From Haematococcus lacustris (lineage: Eukaryota > Chlorophyta > Chlorophyceae > Chlamydomonadales > Haematococcaceae), in contig JASKMD010000031.1 of NCBI GenBank assembly GCA_030144725.1, positions 1,386,227 to 1,450,226 on the forward strand: 64,000 nucleotides of DNA, read 5' to 3'. The notes beneath the pieces were generated by a model, which saw only the letters and a list, made by a program, of their open reading frames with translations, ran no database searches and was not told the DNA's origin. Below, one piece after another: positions 11,432 through 22,295 of the stretch (position 1 is the stretch's first letter; each line of letters opens with the position of its first letter). Made by a program: the position numbers and the translations under genes.

Positions 11432-12478
11432 TGCACAGTCTCTATGAACATTGCTCGACGGTGCTCTGACCTGTAGCAACAACACGCCCTCGAGGTGCAC
11501 GGACCGCCCTTCATGAGGATGTGGGAACGTAGGCATGCACATGTAAAGCATTCATAGCAAGTGTTGCATGTGGTGTGTTGTTGGGCAAAGGCATCATCCA
11601 TGGCATTTCAGTCTGAAGCTGTATCTGAAAGTCTGTGGTTGAATGCTGTAATGGCCTGCATTTTTACCTTTAAGTGAAGCACAGCAGGAGGTTGCTATGA
11701 GCATTGTCAACACCCCACACAAGCTGGGTGCCTAAACACCACACATGTGCTACGTGACACCTCGTAGTGTGTGATGTGATATGATTCCCTGCCAATGTGC
11801 ACTCACTGAATGCACTGTGATGCAGCCTTAATCATCGCTTACCTTATGCTAAAGTTGGGCTAAATGTGTAGTTTCAGCCCAGAATTCGCCCTGGCTGGAC
11901 TGGGGGCCGGGTTTGCAGCAACCCTGCATGGTCGCAGTCGGGTCCACGGCTCGTGAGCCTCATGCGCTCATTTCTGCAGCTACGCAATGGAGCAATTGCA
12001 CATGTTCTTACTTGCATCGTCGGTCCAAGCGATTTAGAGCTTTGCGACGTGCACGGGGTCTATTGTTGCGCACATCGTCGGTTGGACAGTTCTCTAGGCA
12101 ACGCTTGGTCCAGATGCTTGGCGGGCTACGGGGATGGACATCCGTCAGGGAACTAACAGCGACGCGCTGAGCCCAGCGGTGCAAGTCTTACATGCTGGGA
12201 TGGTTTGTAAGTGATACGCAGGAAAACATTTTATTGTTACAGAGATACGCCTGTATTTACATGTAGTTTAGTTTTGCTCTGTTGTAATGTGTTGTTGCTC
12301 TGTTGTAATTTGCCTGGGTCCCACAAAAGCTCAGCACAAAAAATCAGCACAGTGCTTACGACACTGTTCTGCGAGACTTTGAACAAGCAATCTCACACAG
12401 CTAAACATCAGCCAATAGCCCCATCAGTTCCATTCCCTATCATCGCTGCTGCATTCTCGATGGGCGCTACACGGGACA
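11432..12478. other. No gene recognised
   Basis: AT-richer unique sequence with short chance frames only. It ends where homology to the left gene's exon 2 begins. Confidence 0.5.
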
Positions 12479-15400
12479 GCGCTGCACGTGGAGCTGTGGC
12501 TAGCTGGGGCTAGAGTGCGGTTCAGGCCAGCACCAACGCCAGGGCCACCCCGCGTTGACTTGCTTCCCGTTCTTGCAATAGCTCAACCTCAGTGGCGGCC
12601 GCAGCGCACCGCTAGCCCGACCTGCTCAGGTCAGCGCCCGAGCCATGCAGTGCGGGCACGGCAGCAGCCCTGGAGCCGCTGAGGTAAGCGAGGCTAGAGT
12701 CAGGGTAGGTCTCCTGCCCCGGGCAGGCTGCGGGCACGCAGTCAGGTGACTGAACCATTACCAGCTGCCCCCCTGTGGACCACACACATGTTGTACTCTG
12801 AGCACTCTCCCCATACTGAGTTTGCTTGGACTTGTGTTCCATTTGGATGGTCCATGTGTGTCCAGAGGCCTGAGAGGGGAGGTGTGTGTGTGTGTGTGTG
12901 TGTGTGTGACCTGTTGCTGCTGCTCCTACTGCTGATGCTGTTGCTGCCTGTTGCCTGCCTCCTTGCAGCAGCTAGACAGTGAAGATGAGCAGCCAGGGGC
13001 ACCCCGCCATAAGAGGGCCCGGCAGGAGGACTGGGATGACTCTAACAAGCAGCAGGCTGCCGGGCAGCAGCAGAGCAGTAACCCTGCAGCCCATGAGGGA
13101 GCCACATCAGACACCCAGCACCTGCCGCCCACTGAGCAGCAGCTGGGGGACTGCCCTATGACTCCCCCTAGCTCTACCAATGTGCATGACCAGTCACCAC
13201 ACACACGCCTAGCCGCGCAACAGCAACAGGGCCAGCAGGAGCAGCAGGAGCAGGATGAGTTGGATGAGCAGCAGGCGTGTCAGCGGCATCAGGAGGTGAA
13301 GGAGGAGGTGCATGAGGGGTCACCAGAAGAGCAATCAGAGGAGCTCCAGCTGCTTCCCGCAGCCTGGACCCCCATTGCCTCAGCCTCCCCCCAGCTCCCC
13401 TCCCCAGCAGCCTCCCCACCACCACCTGAGGCAGGCCGCATGTTGCCTCCGAGACCCATTGAGCCCTCCAGCCCTCCTGATCTGCCCGACTGCCCCCTCC
13501 AGCTTCAGGCTGCTGTGGCAGTCAAGCAGGAAGAAGAGGAGGAGCAAGAGAAGGGATGTGGGTATGCTTCACTTCCCGCTGACCTCGCCCCACACTCACA
13601 CCCCGCCCTTCAACCCTCATCAGAAGCAAATGCTTCAACCGCTCCACCACCTGCCCAGGCAGGGCACCAGGGCGACCCTCTACAGCCTGAGTCAGCACCC
13701 CTTGTCAATGCAGGCGCTGGGCCACTGCCCTCCCTGCCGCCCAGCCCACCGCCTCTCCAGGCGCCAGGTGGTGACCCTCCTCTCGCTTGTCCCCCTGTTC
13801 ACACCTCGCTGCCAGGCCCTGGCGCCCTGCATGGCACTGCCGGGCCGCAGCCCGGTGCCAGCCACCAGGGCGAGTGGCCAGCAAGGGGAGAAGGTGGGCT
13901 GCCAGGCCTGATGGCGCGCTCTCCACAAGGTCAGCAGGGTCAGTCGGGGCGGGGCAGCAGTGAAGAGCCCCCTATGGTGGAGGGGTTGGAGGATCGAGCG
14001 TGCTCAAATCCCGGCGTACTAGCTGATCTCACACATGTCATTGACGCAGGGAGGGGTGAGATGGCAGCCGCTGCTGGTGCAAGCACAGAGGCAAGCAGTG
14101 CAAAGCAAAGGGTGGGCGGCCCCACTGCCTCCCCTGCCAGCCAGCTGGGCCCCTGCACCTCCCTTGGTAGCGTTGCCTGCGCAGCAGCAGGCAGCCAAGC
14201 TGCAGCGGCACCGCCAGCAATGGCAAGCGCAGCCAGTGGCATGAGTGCCGCAGCACCCGCCCTGCCCACCAGCCTCCCCTCTGCCCAGGCAGCCTGCGCC
14301 CCTGTCATGCCCCCTGCCACGCCTGCAGCTCAACCTGCCCGGCTGCCCTCTGCAGATGCTGGGGTCCTGGACTTCCTGACTTCATTCTGTGGGCCAGAGC
14401 AGCAGTCATGGCAGGTGGCAGGGCAGGTGGCAGGGCAGGTGGCCATGGTGCCAGAGCTGCTGCCCCTGTTGTATGTCCCACAGCCCCTGACCCTCCTCCT
14501 GTGGCAGCTGCAGGCGGCCCTCCTGCAACATGGCAGCAGCACCAGCAGCAGTGAGAGGTCTGCAACAGTGGAGACAGCGGGCAGCGGCCAGGGGCCAGGG
14601 GCAGGGCCAAGGACAAAGGCTGTGGAGGGCCCTGGTGCCCTGTCCAACAACCCTCCCTGCCTGCCTGGTGCAGCTGTGATGTCAGGCAGCCTGGTGCTGG
14701 TGTACATGGACGGCCTGGTGCGCCTGCGCCAAGTGCTTCGCCTGTCCAGTGACCCCCTGGCCCTGCAGCAGGCTCACAGTAGGCCAGGGGCGTCCCCTTA
14801 CCCTCCTGCCCTCACTCAGCCCCAGCTGCACCCACCACCTCGTCAACCTGCAGCCGCCACCCCAGCCACCCTAGCAGGGGCAGCAGCAGCAGGCAAGGCT
14901 GGCTTGGAACAGTCAGTGGTGCAGGCTGGCCTGGCTGTTGGCGCTGAGTTTGCGTTGGAGCTGGAAGGCTGCGGCTGGTGGCCTGTTGGCCTGGTGCTGG
15001 CCATGCCCCTGGAGCAGCTGCCTGCTGACACTGTGCGCGACCTGTGCTGTGAGTTCAGCTGGGCTGTGGAGCGTGGCCTGGTGCAAGCGCTGCGCCGAAC
15101 CCAGGTGCTGGAGGCCACCCACCAGCTGCGTCGCCACCTGCAAGCCTGGCTGCGTGTTGGCATGGCAGGCGCTGAGGATGGCAGGGAGGTGAGGGGCGAG
15201 GGCAGGGGCGAGGCAGGCAGGCAGGGGGAGAGGGTCTGGCAGGCAGTGCAGCAGCAGCTGGCTGAGCCGTGGGGTCGGGATGTGGAGGAGGCGGTGCAGC
15301 AGCTGCCAGACCACGCTTGGCCTATGAGGGAGGCTGCGGTGCTTCACTGGTGCGCACGGTTGGGGGACACCCCGTTGCCTGGGCTGCAGCCCAAGCTTGA

Positions 15401-17866
15401 GGCACAGGTGGACACAGCCCCAGCATCAGGGGCAGGGGCCACCGCCTGCCTGCTTGCAGCCGCTCGCCAAGCTGGGCCCCAGCGCCTGGCTCCCGCCCTG
15501 CTGCCCTCCAGCTCCAGCCTGCTGCTCAGCCAAGGAAACGGGCACCATGCACGCGCGCCCACCCATAGTCTGCCCCCCGATGGGTCTGGGTGCGTCTGGC
15601 CTGCATCCACGGTGGCACAGAGCACCTGCCCTGGCTCTGCTGATGCTGACATGGGCGATGATGACGACGGACCCGACCCTGAGCTGCTGCAGCTGGCTGA
15701 GAAAGTGCAAGCCGCGCTGAAGAAGGCCTCTGCGGCCAAAGCAGCAGCAGCAGCAGCCCAGGGCGTGCCTCCCCCATCATCCGCAGGCAGGGATGCCCCG
15801 GTGGCTGTGCCAGGCGCCCTGCGGCCACTGCCCTCCGCCGCTGACGCTGGTGTGAAGCGAGCAGGTGAGGCCGCAGCCGGCAGCGATGAGCTGGCCCTGC
15901 AGAAAAGGGCGCGTGTAGGACCCTTGCTTGGAGGCTCAGGAGGGCAGAGAGCGGCGCTGACTCAGCTCCCTGCAGCCGCCCTGCCCACACAGCAGGTGCC
16001 GCATGGACCGGGCAGCCAGCCGCCTGAGCTGCCGGGCAAACAAGGGCATCTGAAGGCCATGATGGCAGCAGTGGCCACTGCACACTCCACAGCTGGGGGG
16101 CCGCTACGGGTCCTGACCACGCACCCAGGTCAGGCGCCTGCTGCTGACCAGGACTCCCCGCCCCCTCGTCTTGCTGCTGGGCAGCAGGCCATAGAGCCAG
16201 GGCCTCCTGGCCAAGGACCACGCCAGATGCGGGTCAGCCCACCCTTGGCAGCCAAGGGTGAGTTTGCGGCAGCTGTGTCGCAGCAAGCAGTGGTTGACAG
16301 CTTATGTCCTGGCACAACTGCCATGGTCAGCGCTGAGGCCAACACAGCCCCAAGGCGGCTGTCACACCAGCCTGCCCTGCCCACAGTGGGGCAGCTCGAG
16401 CAATTCAGCTCAGCCCAGGAGCTGATGTTGGCTCATGCACGGGCAGCAGGGGCGCGCGCATTGAGCGAGGCGAGTGTACCTGTGCAGGCTGAAGCTTCGC
16501 ATGTGCGGTCAGCAGCCAGCGTAGGGCCCACAGTAGTCCACCTGGCCTCAGTCAAGCTGCTGCCGCTGCCGTCTGTGCAGCTTGAGCGGTCCTTTAGGTG
16601 CGGCTCACCCGGCTCTCAGCTGCGGTCTCCGCAGAGGCAGGCAGAGTTGAGCAACGAGGTCAGGGGCTCGACTCCTTGGTCTGCCAGCTCTGGCAACCGA
16701 ACCCACGGCCCAGGCTATGCAAGCAATTGGAGAGGTGGCAGTGAAAACCAACAGAGTCACAACCACGGGCTGTCGCGGGAGGATGACCAGGGGCGCGATG
16801 GCGGAGATTGGGATGAAGGCAGTGAAGCCCCTTGGGACCAGCAGCGAGGGCGCGACGGCTACAGAGGGTTACGTCATGAATCCGAAGGCCGCAACCTTGG
16901 CTACCGACCAGGCGATCAGCAGAGAGGCGGCGGCTACCAGCAACACAGCAAACGCAGCTACGAAGACCACTTGCGCACTCTAAAAGCGATGTCCGCCGAC
17001 GAGCGTTACGAAGTGCTCGCGGCGGTGTTTGGCAACGACGACGTCCCCGCGCGACTGCGTCAGGTGGCGGCATACGTGCTGATAGACGCTGCGCCCCTGT
17101 TTGTTAAAGGCGCTAGTCAATGCAGGCGCAACGCGTCGTTCACCAACGCGTTGGGTGGTGCAATGTATAAAGCCGACCCCAGGCTGTGGGGTGAGTACAA
17201 ATCCTTGCGTCCTCCCATCCAGCTGTCCAAGCTGTTTGATGGCAACCCTCCAGGCGTCTTCAGTGTCTTTACGCAGTATGGTGAACAGCCAGTGGTGCAG
17301 CTGAACATCGAGCACCTGCTACACCACCACCAGCTTGTCTCGGCAACTGATGTCAACAAGGAGGGTGGGCAGGAGGGTGATGAGAGTGAGGATGGACTGC
17401 TGTTCAGCGAGCAGGAGCTTAATGATTACAAGTGTGGAGGGGACAGCAGCATTGAGCGCTGGATCCGCAGCTTCGAAGTCAAGTTGATTAGCTTCCTGCA
17501 GGTGTGCATGGCCTGGGGGCCACCCTGCTGACCTGCCTGCCCCTCATGCGCCACTCACCCAGCTGCTGCCTGCACCATGTTGGGTTATGTGAGGCTGAGC
17601 GCCTGTGATGCAGCTGCATGTCGTGACAGCCTCCAGCCTGCTGGCCAGGGAGCTGATGCTACGCTAGCACACTGCTTGAAATCTGGAAGTTGGGTGGCTG
17701 GCACTGCATGGCCGGCGTGTTGAATTGCCATGCAGCATTGCCTTCATCACACAACTTTAAGCCTCTGTGGCATTAAATCACGTCGGTGTCAGCACCATGC
17801 ATGAGATTATTTTAGTGCATGCACGCCCCACTCCTGGTCTAGCCTGCATGGCATTAGCAGCAGTAG

Positions 17867-17902
<36 letters not shown>

Positions 17903-18545
17903 TGTGTGGCACTGCGCTGTCATTGAGTAATGGCAATCATCATTGCTGTCACACATCAGGTCGAGTGCTTGCGTGTGTCTGTGTGTTCATGAGCACCCTG
18001 CCCTGGCCCTGCATGGCGTTGCGCAGACCCAGCCCAACTACCGTGCGTCCTTGCAAGACATGAGCAGGGCTGTCTGGATACCTAAGAGCGTGTTGGATGA
18101 GTGCAAAGACTTCCACGGGTGGGTGCCTGCACCCAGCTGTGGAGCAGTGCATGGAGCTTTTCAGGGCAGCAGGCACATGGAGTTCATGGCAGGCTTGTGG
18201 TCGAGATGTCTGGGCAGTTCATGGTGTGGTCTGCACCGCTGTTGGTCCGTGCAGCAGCTGATGCCCTGTCTGTGGTGTGTTGCGGCTGTCCCTGGTGGCT
18301 GGTAGAGTAAGGCAGGGCAGCCATGCGTGCGTTATCTGGACAGTCAGCATGCCAGGGCCGGCACAATGACTTGCTCTGGGCATGCTGGCACCCAACACAT
18401 GAGGCAGTTTGGCTGGCAGGCCAGGCTCTTGTGTTGCCTGCTTTGCTGATCCAGGTTCATCACGCGAAGCAAGCTGTTCTGGCGCACCCCTGGCCATGTG
18501 GAGCTGGCCAAACCTCAGGTCATACGCAACGTCCTTCGCAACTAA
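12479..18545 (+). CDS. Uncharacterised large nuclear-type protein, right copy (damaged 5' exon, complete 3' end)
   Basis: Exons: (12479)-12683, 12969-17501, 18027-18118, 18455-18545 with stop TAA at 18543. Phases agree at every join after exon 12479-12683: the 4,533 bp exon ends in phase 0, the 92 bp exon leaves two bases, and the 91 bp exon completes them. The large exon encodes a low-complexity Ser/Pro/Ala/Gln protein with two basic KRAR clusters (near 13010 and 15905) and an acidic stretch (near 15655). A better ordered C-terminal region starts near 16960 (KAMSADERYEVLAAVFGNDD) and runs through the last two exons to ...KPQVIRNVLRN. The first exon matches the left copy's exon 2 only weakly from about 12479 (ALHVELWLAGA versus ALHVEKWLAVA) and is out of frame with the rest, with no recognisable first exon. 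The copy is therefore 5'-truncated, or uses a different acceptor such as the TAG at about 12573. No known domain recognised. Confidence 0.65.
12590..15579 (+). repeat. Inverted gene duplication, right arm
   Basis: Mirror partner of 1-2990 (coordinates sum to 15580). The arm certainly extends beyond the window on the left side, so its full length is unknown. Upstream of 12590, back to about 12479, a much more diverged homology with the left copy's exon 2 persists. Confidence 0.95.
17863..17901. repeat. (CAG)n microsatellite in intron
   Basis: About 13 near-perfect GCA/CAG units in the intron between the 4.5 kb exon and the 92 bp exon of the right copy. Confidence 0.9.
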
Positions 18546-19735
18546 AGAGTGCATGCATGAGCGCATGCGGGCAAGGCCTGCTCGTCAGATGCCAGTTGTA
18601 GGGTTCTGGCTACTTGAACCCTGACGCCCAGCCCCACACAGCATCGCCAAGGGAGGACAGCAGCAGCAGCAACAGTGCCATCCGCAATGCCAGTAAGGGC
18701 CAACCCATGCTGGCAATGTTAGCTTGCATGTCGAGCTTGCATGTGGTTGCAGATCATGCAGCAGGCCTGGCAGCAGAGCAATGCTCAGCATGGCAGCTGT
18801 GCATTGGGAACTGGGTGCCGCCACCTCCACCCTGCCCTCCCTCCCCTGTCCCCCACCGCTTGCTGCTGGGCTGCCCATGCAGCTGGGAACACTGCAGGCT
18901 GGCTGCAGTATGGGCTGCTATGTCTAGATGGTGGCAAGGCTGGCTGCAGGTAGGGCTACGCTGGTGCGCCAGTGGGACTGACAGCCTGGCACACACACAC
19001 ACATACAGTGGCAGCTTGCGGAAGGATGCACCTGCTATGGTGTGTAAACCTCTGCTGTCACGCCAGCTATGTATCTAAAGGGTGCGTGCATCTGCAATCA
19101 TTGCCTTGTGTGTGGCGGGTAGCCCCTTGGTGTGCATGGAGATGCCCTGGAGCTAACCCCCGCCATCGGATGTGCAAGCCCCGCTCTTGCCAAGGGAAAA
19201 TGGCCAGAATTGGCACGTTCCTGCATGCGTGGGCATACTGATTTCACCATTGGGTAGTGTAGGCTGAGTAGGCCATGGACGCTATGCCGGGTGCACGATT
19301 GAAAATGGCAAACTTGTAATAAGTTCGTGGTAACAGTTGTTGTTGGTGATAAGCTTGTTGATTCGTAAACTCAAGCATGTCCAGCATGTCAGCAATGCAG
19401 CCCATTTTCAGAAGTTACATGGCTGTGAACTTGTTTTCTGAGTTGTATAGCTCAGAAAAGCACACAGCAGTTGGCTTTGTGGTAGTGGGACAGGTTACGG
19501 AGGAGGCTTGCTATGGCCGGCGCTAGGTGCATGCCTCTGTCACAACAGCATCATTGGTCGCACCCCTGATGACTGCGAATCCCATCCCTCGTACCAGCAC
19601 TGTGCGCTATCGTATCACTGTGTGCTATTTCAGCGCTTCAGCCCCTCAACTTTTCACTCGGCCCCTGGCGTCGGTATCAAGCGTTCACTTGGACTATTAC
19701 TATCACTAGTACTCTGCTGTGATTTGGACTAGCCG
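18546..19735. other. Intergenic, no gene recognised
   Basis: Downstream flank of the right gene copy. It contains a stretch (19250-19350) related to 3715-3810, and around 19550-19600 a short sequence (GGTCGCACCC.TGATGACTGC) that recurs near 36918. No coding signal. Confidence 0.5.
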
Positions 19736-19736
19736 A

Positions 19737-19820
19737 ATGGGGTTCAGAAGCCGGTAAATGAATAGGGAAACAGGAACTGGGGTTCAGAAGCTGGTAAATG
19801 AATAGGCAAACAGGAACTGG
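19737..19820. repeat. Tandem duplication of about 40 bp
   Basis: GGGGTTCAGAAGC-GGTAAATG...AACAGGAACTG occurs twice in a row with two substitutions. Confidence 0.9.
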
Positions 19821-19845
19821 TGAACTGGTTGCAAACTACGATGTA

Positions 19846-19962
19846 CATGCAAGCCGGGGTAACCTCAAGTTGTGCCGCGATGCACTGCGTGTTCGTGCGC
19901 TGTATATGCAGTACATGCATCCCTACAGCCCTCATGCAACACCAAAATAAAGCATGAGTTGT
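19846..19962 (+). repeat. Dispersed repeat, intact A-B form
   Basis: Block A (19846-19917, beginning CTACGATGTACATGCAAGCC) followed by block B (about 19918-19962, CCCTACAGCCCTCATGCAAC and onward). Block B alone recurs at 20894-20937 and block A alone at 22118-22198, nearly base for base. The two half copies bracket the Fanzor remnant. Confidence 0.85.
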
Positions 19963-20893
19963 ATGCCCTATTCGCGACTTTTTTGGTATTCTATTTTCTG
20001 TTTTCTCCCCAACCGCTGCACTTTTTGGCTGCCCCGCCGACTGGCTGCACCGATGCAAGTTTAAATCTGACTGGCCCGGCCCAGCTGCCACACTGCTGCT
20101 GCGGTCTGTGCCCTGGGGTTCAGCTGCCGAGCTGCTGCCCACACTGCTGCTGCTGCTGCTGCTGCTGATACTGCTGCTGCTGCTGGCCTCCCTTGAAAGG
20201 GTGGGAGGGTGGGCGTCTGGGTTCAAGTAGCTGAAGTCTTCTGTGTACACTGGCTTTAGCCCAACCTGCAGCCGGTTAGGGGTGCAGTGCACTGCAAAGA
20301 GATGCGCTTCCATCACATCAACGCTTGCTACAGATTGCATTCAGGGCAGACAGGTCGATTTATCCCAAGGTTCTGGTTGCGCAAGGCAGCGGGAGACCAA
20401 CAGGATACGTGCATGGTTGCACTGCGGCACTCGCCTTGCCGTTATCTTCTACTAGGGGTTGGAAGGGTTCGTCCGAGGCCAACATGGGCCCGTCGGCCAT
20501 GGGGTGATACCCTTGTGCGGGGTGGTAGACCTGTTCGCCCGCAGGTGAACCAGCGCTAGCCCCAACGCGGCTCTGTACGCCCTATGACACGGACGCGACA
20601 AGGTTTGCGCTCGTGCAAGCAGCACACTGCTTCTTTCAAAAGCTTTCACAATCACCGGGGGTGAAGGCAAGCTCGACACGAGCGCTCCTTCCTCACTAGG
20701 GCGCTCTGGCTGCGGTGTCAGGCTGTGGCAAGCTGTACCGCGGCTGTGCTTTGCTCGCCATGAAAGTGTCGGGAGTGGGGCCCGCACATTCGTGGCGCGG
20801 GTACATGCAGATCCGGCGTTAAGCCTCATCAGGGTGTGCGGTGTGGTGCCAGGTGTGTTGCGAGGGTTTTGTGGGCAATTTTGACAATTTTGA

Positions 20894-20937
20894 TCCCTAC
20901 AGCCCTCATGCAACACCAAAATAAAGCATGAGTTGTA
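20894..20937 (+). repeat. Dispersed repeat, block B only
   Basis: About 44 bases identical to the second half of 19846-19962; lies on one side of the Fanzor fragment. Confidence 0.9.
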
Positions 20938-21138
20938 ATCAAACACAGGCTGCGAGATCATTATTGTAAAGGCTACTGACGGTGTGCCTACTGCCCACTC
21001 CAGCTCAGCCTTCTGGTGTGTGTGCCTCCAGGCTCCTACTAGCAAGAGCTCTACCCTACTCTATAGCTCTTACTCACACACATCCCCTTTGTGAGGGGTT
21101 TGGTATCTTGGTTTCTTGGATTGTCTTGCTGTAGCTGG

Positions 21139-21894
21139 CTATCGCCGCCACTTGCGCCGCCACTTACGCAACAGGGCCTTGTCACGCAAGTACACCCACT
21201 CCTGGCCTGGCCGGCCTGGCTTTGGCATGGCTGGGCGGCCATCCCAGTAGCACAGCTCAGTGGGGCGTGGGCCTGGGCCGACTGCACAGCGGCGGATGTT
21301 CAGCGCGGCTGACACGTCCCGGTCATAGAACCTGCACATGGGTGCGGGCCATGCATGAGGTCAAGTCATGTGTCATGTCATGTGTCACCTCATGTGGGAT
21401 ATGTTGCAGCCATGTACATGTGCATTGTCTGGTCATTGCTTACCTGATGTTGTAGCTTGTTGAGCTCATCAAGCCCCTGACTTGGGAACGCTTCGCCTCG
21501 CTGTACACTGGCCGCAGCCACCTGCATGGACACATGGGGCAATGCACATTTGTAAGATTTTTCCTTACCTTCCCAATCTTGACCCTACCCAGCCCCACTC
21601 CACCACCTCCCAGCACTACCCTGACCCTCCCCCACTGACCCTCTCACCTGAAGGACTCAGGCGGCTGCCCAGGGAGGGCCTCACTGGGGTGGCTGTAGGC
21701 TGAGCTGACCCGGCTGGTGCGGAACTCATCTACCAGCACCACTCGCCCTGCTGGGAACTGCCTCAGCGCCTCCTTCAGCATCTGGCTGACCGGGACACCC
21801 CTGCAGCCAATGCTGCCGCTGCCACTGAAGCCAGCAGCCCCTAGGCCAGTGCCAGGACACGGTCCGGCCACCGCTGCTTGGCCTGCTTGATGAG
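21139..21894 (-). pseudogene. Fanzor (eukaryotic TnpB-like RNA-guided nuclease), C-terminal fragment with frameshift
   Basis: Three exons, minus strand: 21894-21648, 21521-21444 and 21331-21139 (stop TAG), with consistent splice phases. Exon 1 carries the RuvC-II-type glutamate motif VVLVDEFRTSRVSS, exon 2 WLRPVYSEAKRSQVRGLMSS, exon 3 FYDRDVSAALNIRR. The last matches the RuvC-III DRDxNAAxNI signature of TnpB and Fanzor proteins. Two signs of decay are visible. At 21841-21845 a missing base turns what should read ALAYG into an in-frame stop; adding exactly one base makes the exon length fit its splice phase. The zinc-finger cysteines expected after DEFRTS are Ser/Tyr here. The N-terminal two thirds (including RuvC-I) are absent; beyond 21900 I see only repeat sequence. 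It is flanked by half copies of one dispersed repeat. Family placement is strong; loss of function is inferred. Confidence 0.85.
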
Positions 21895-21998
21895 CTGCAG
21901 CCACACATGGTACAACACACAAGGCACACATGTGTAAGGTCAGGTTTAGCAGTAGCAGCAACAACAACAACAGTTGGCCAGGTGTAAGAGCATGAGCT

Positions 21999-22295
21999 GA
22001 CTTTGATTGGCTACTCCCTAGCTTATAGGCCTACTACTAATAACCTCAATGACATTAACAACTGCGGACAAGAGGGTGCCAGGACGACAATTTGACAAAC
22101 AACGATGTACATAGGCAAACAACGATGTACATGCAAGCCGAAGTAACCTCAAGTTGTGCCGCGATGCACTGCGTGTTCGTGCGCTGTATATGCAGTACAT
22201 GTCGCCAACGCGATGAGCGCGAGCATCGATGCTATTCAAACCTCGGCTGCTAGCCACGCGCACTAAACTAGTTGGCTTGCGCAACCGTGCCTTGT
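21999..22295. other. Spacer between Fanzor fragment and Nudix gene
   Basis: Holds the block A repeat and about 100 bp of ordinary sequence before the Nudix start. An in-frame TAG lies at 22269. No promoter motif is clear. Confidence 0.5.
22118..22198 (+). repeat. Dispersed repeat, block A only
   Basis: About 80 bases matching the first half of 19846-19962 with three or four substitutions; lies on the other side of the Fanzor fragment. Confidence 0.9.

Noticed and set aside
12746..12982. Frame with a hydrophobic leucine run in the right-copy intron
   Set aside because: It is the intron with its GT microsatellite; splice sites remove it, and the same frame appears in the mirror copy.
20452..21045. 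197-codon minus-strand frame next to the Fanzor fragment as its missing part
   Set aside because: It lies downstream of the Fanzor stop and has no RuvC or TnpB-like motif.
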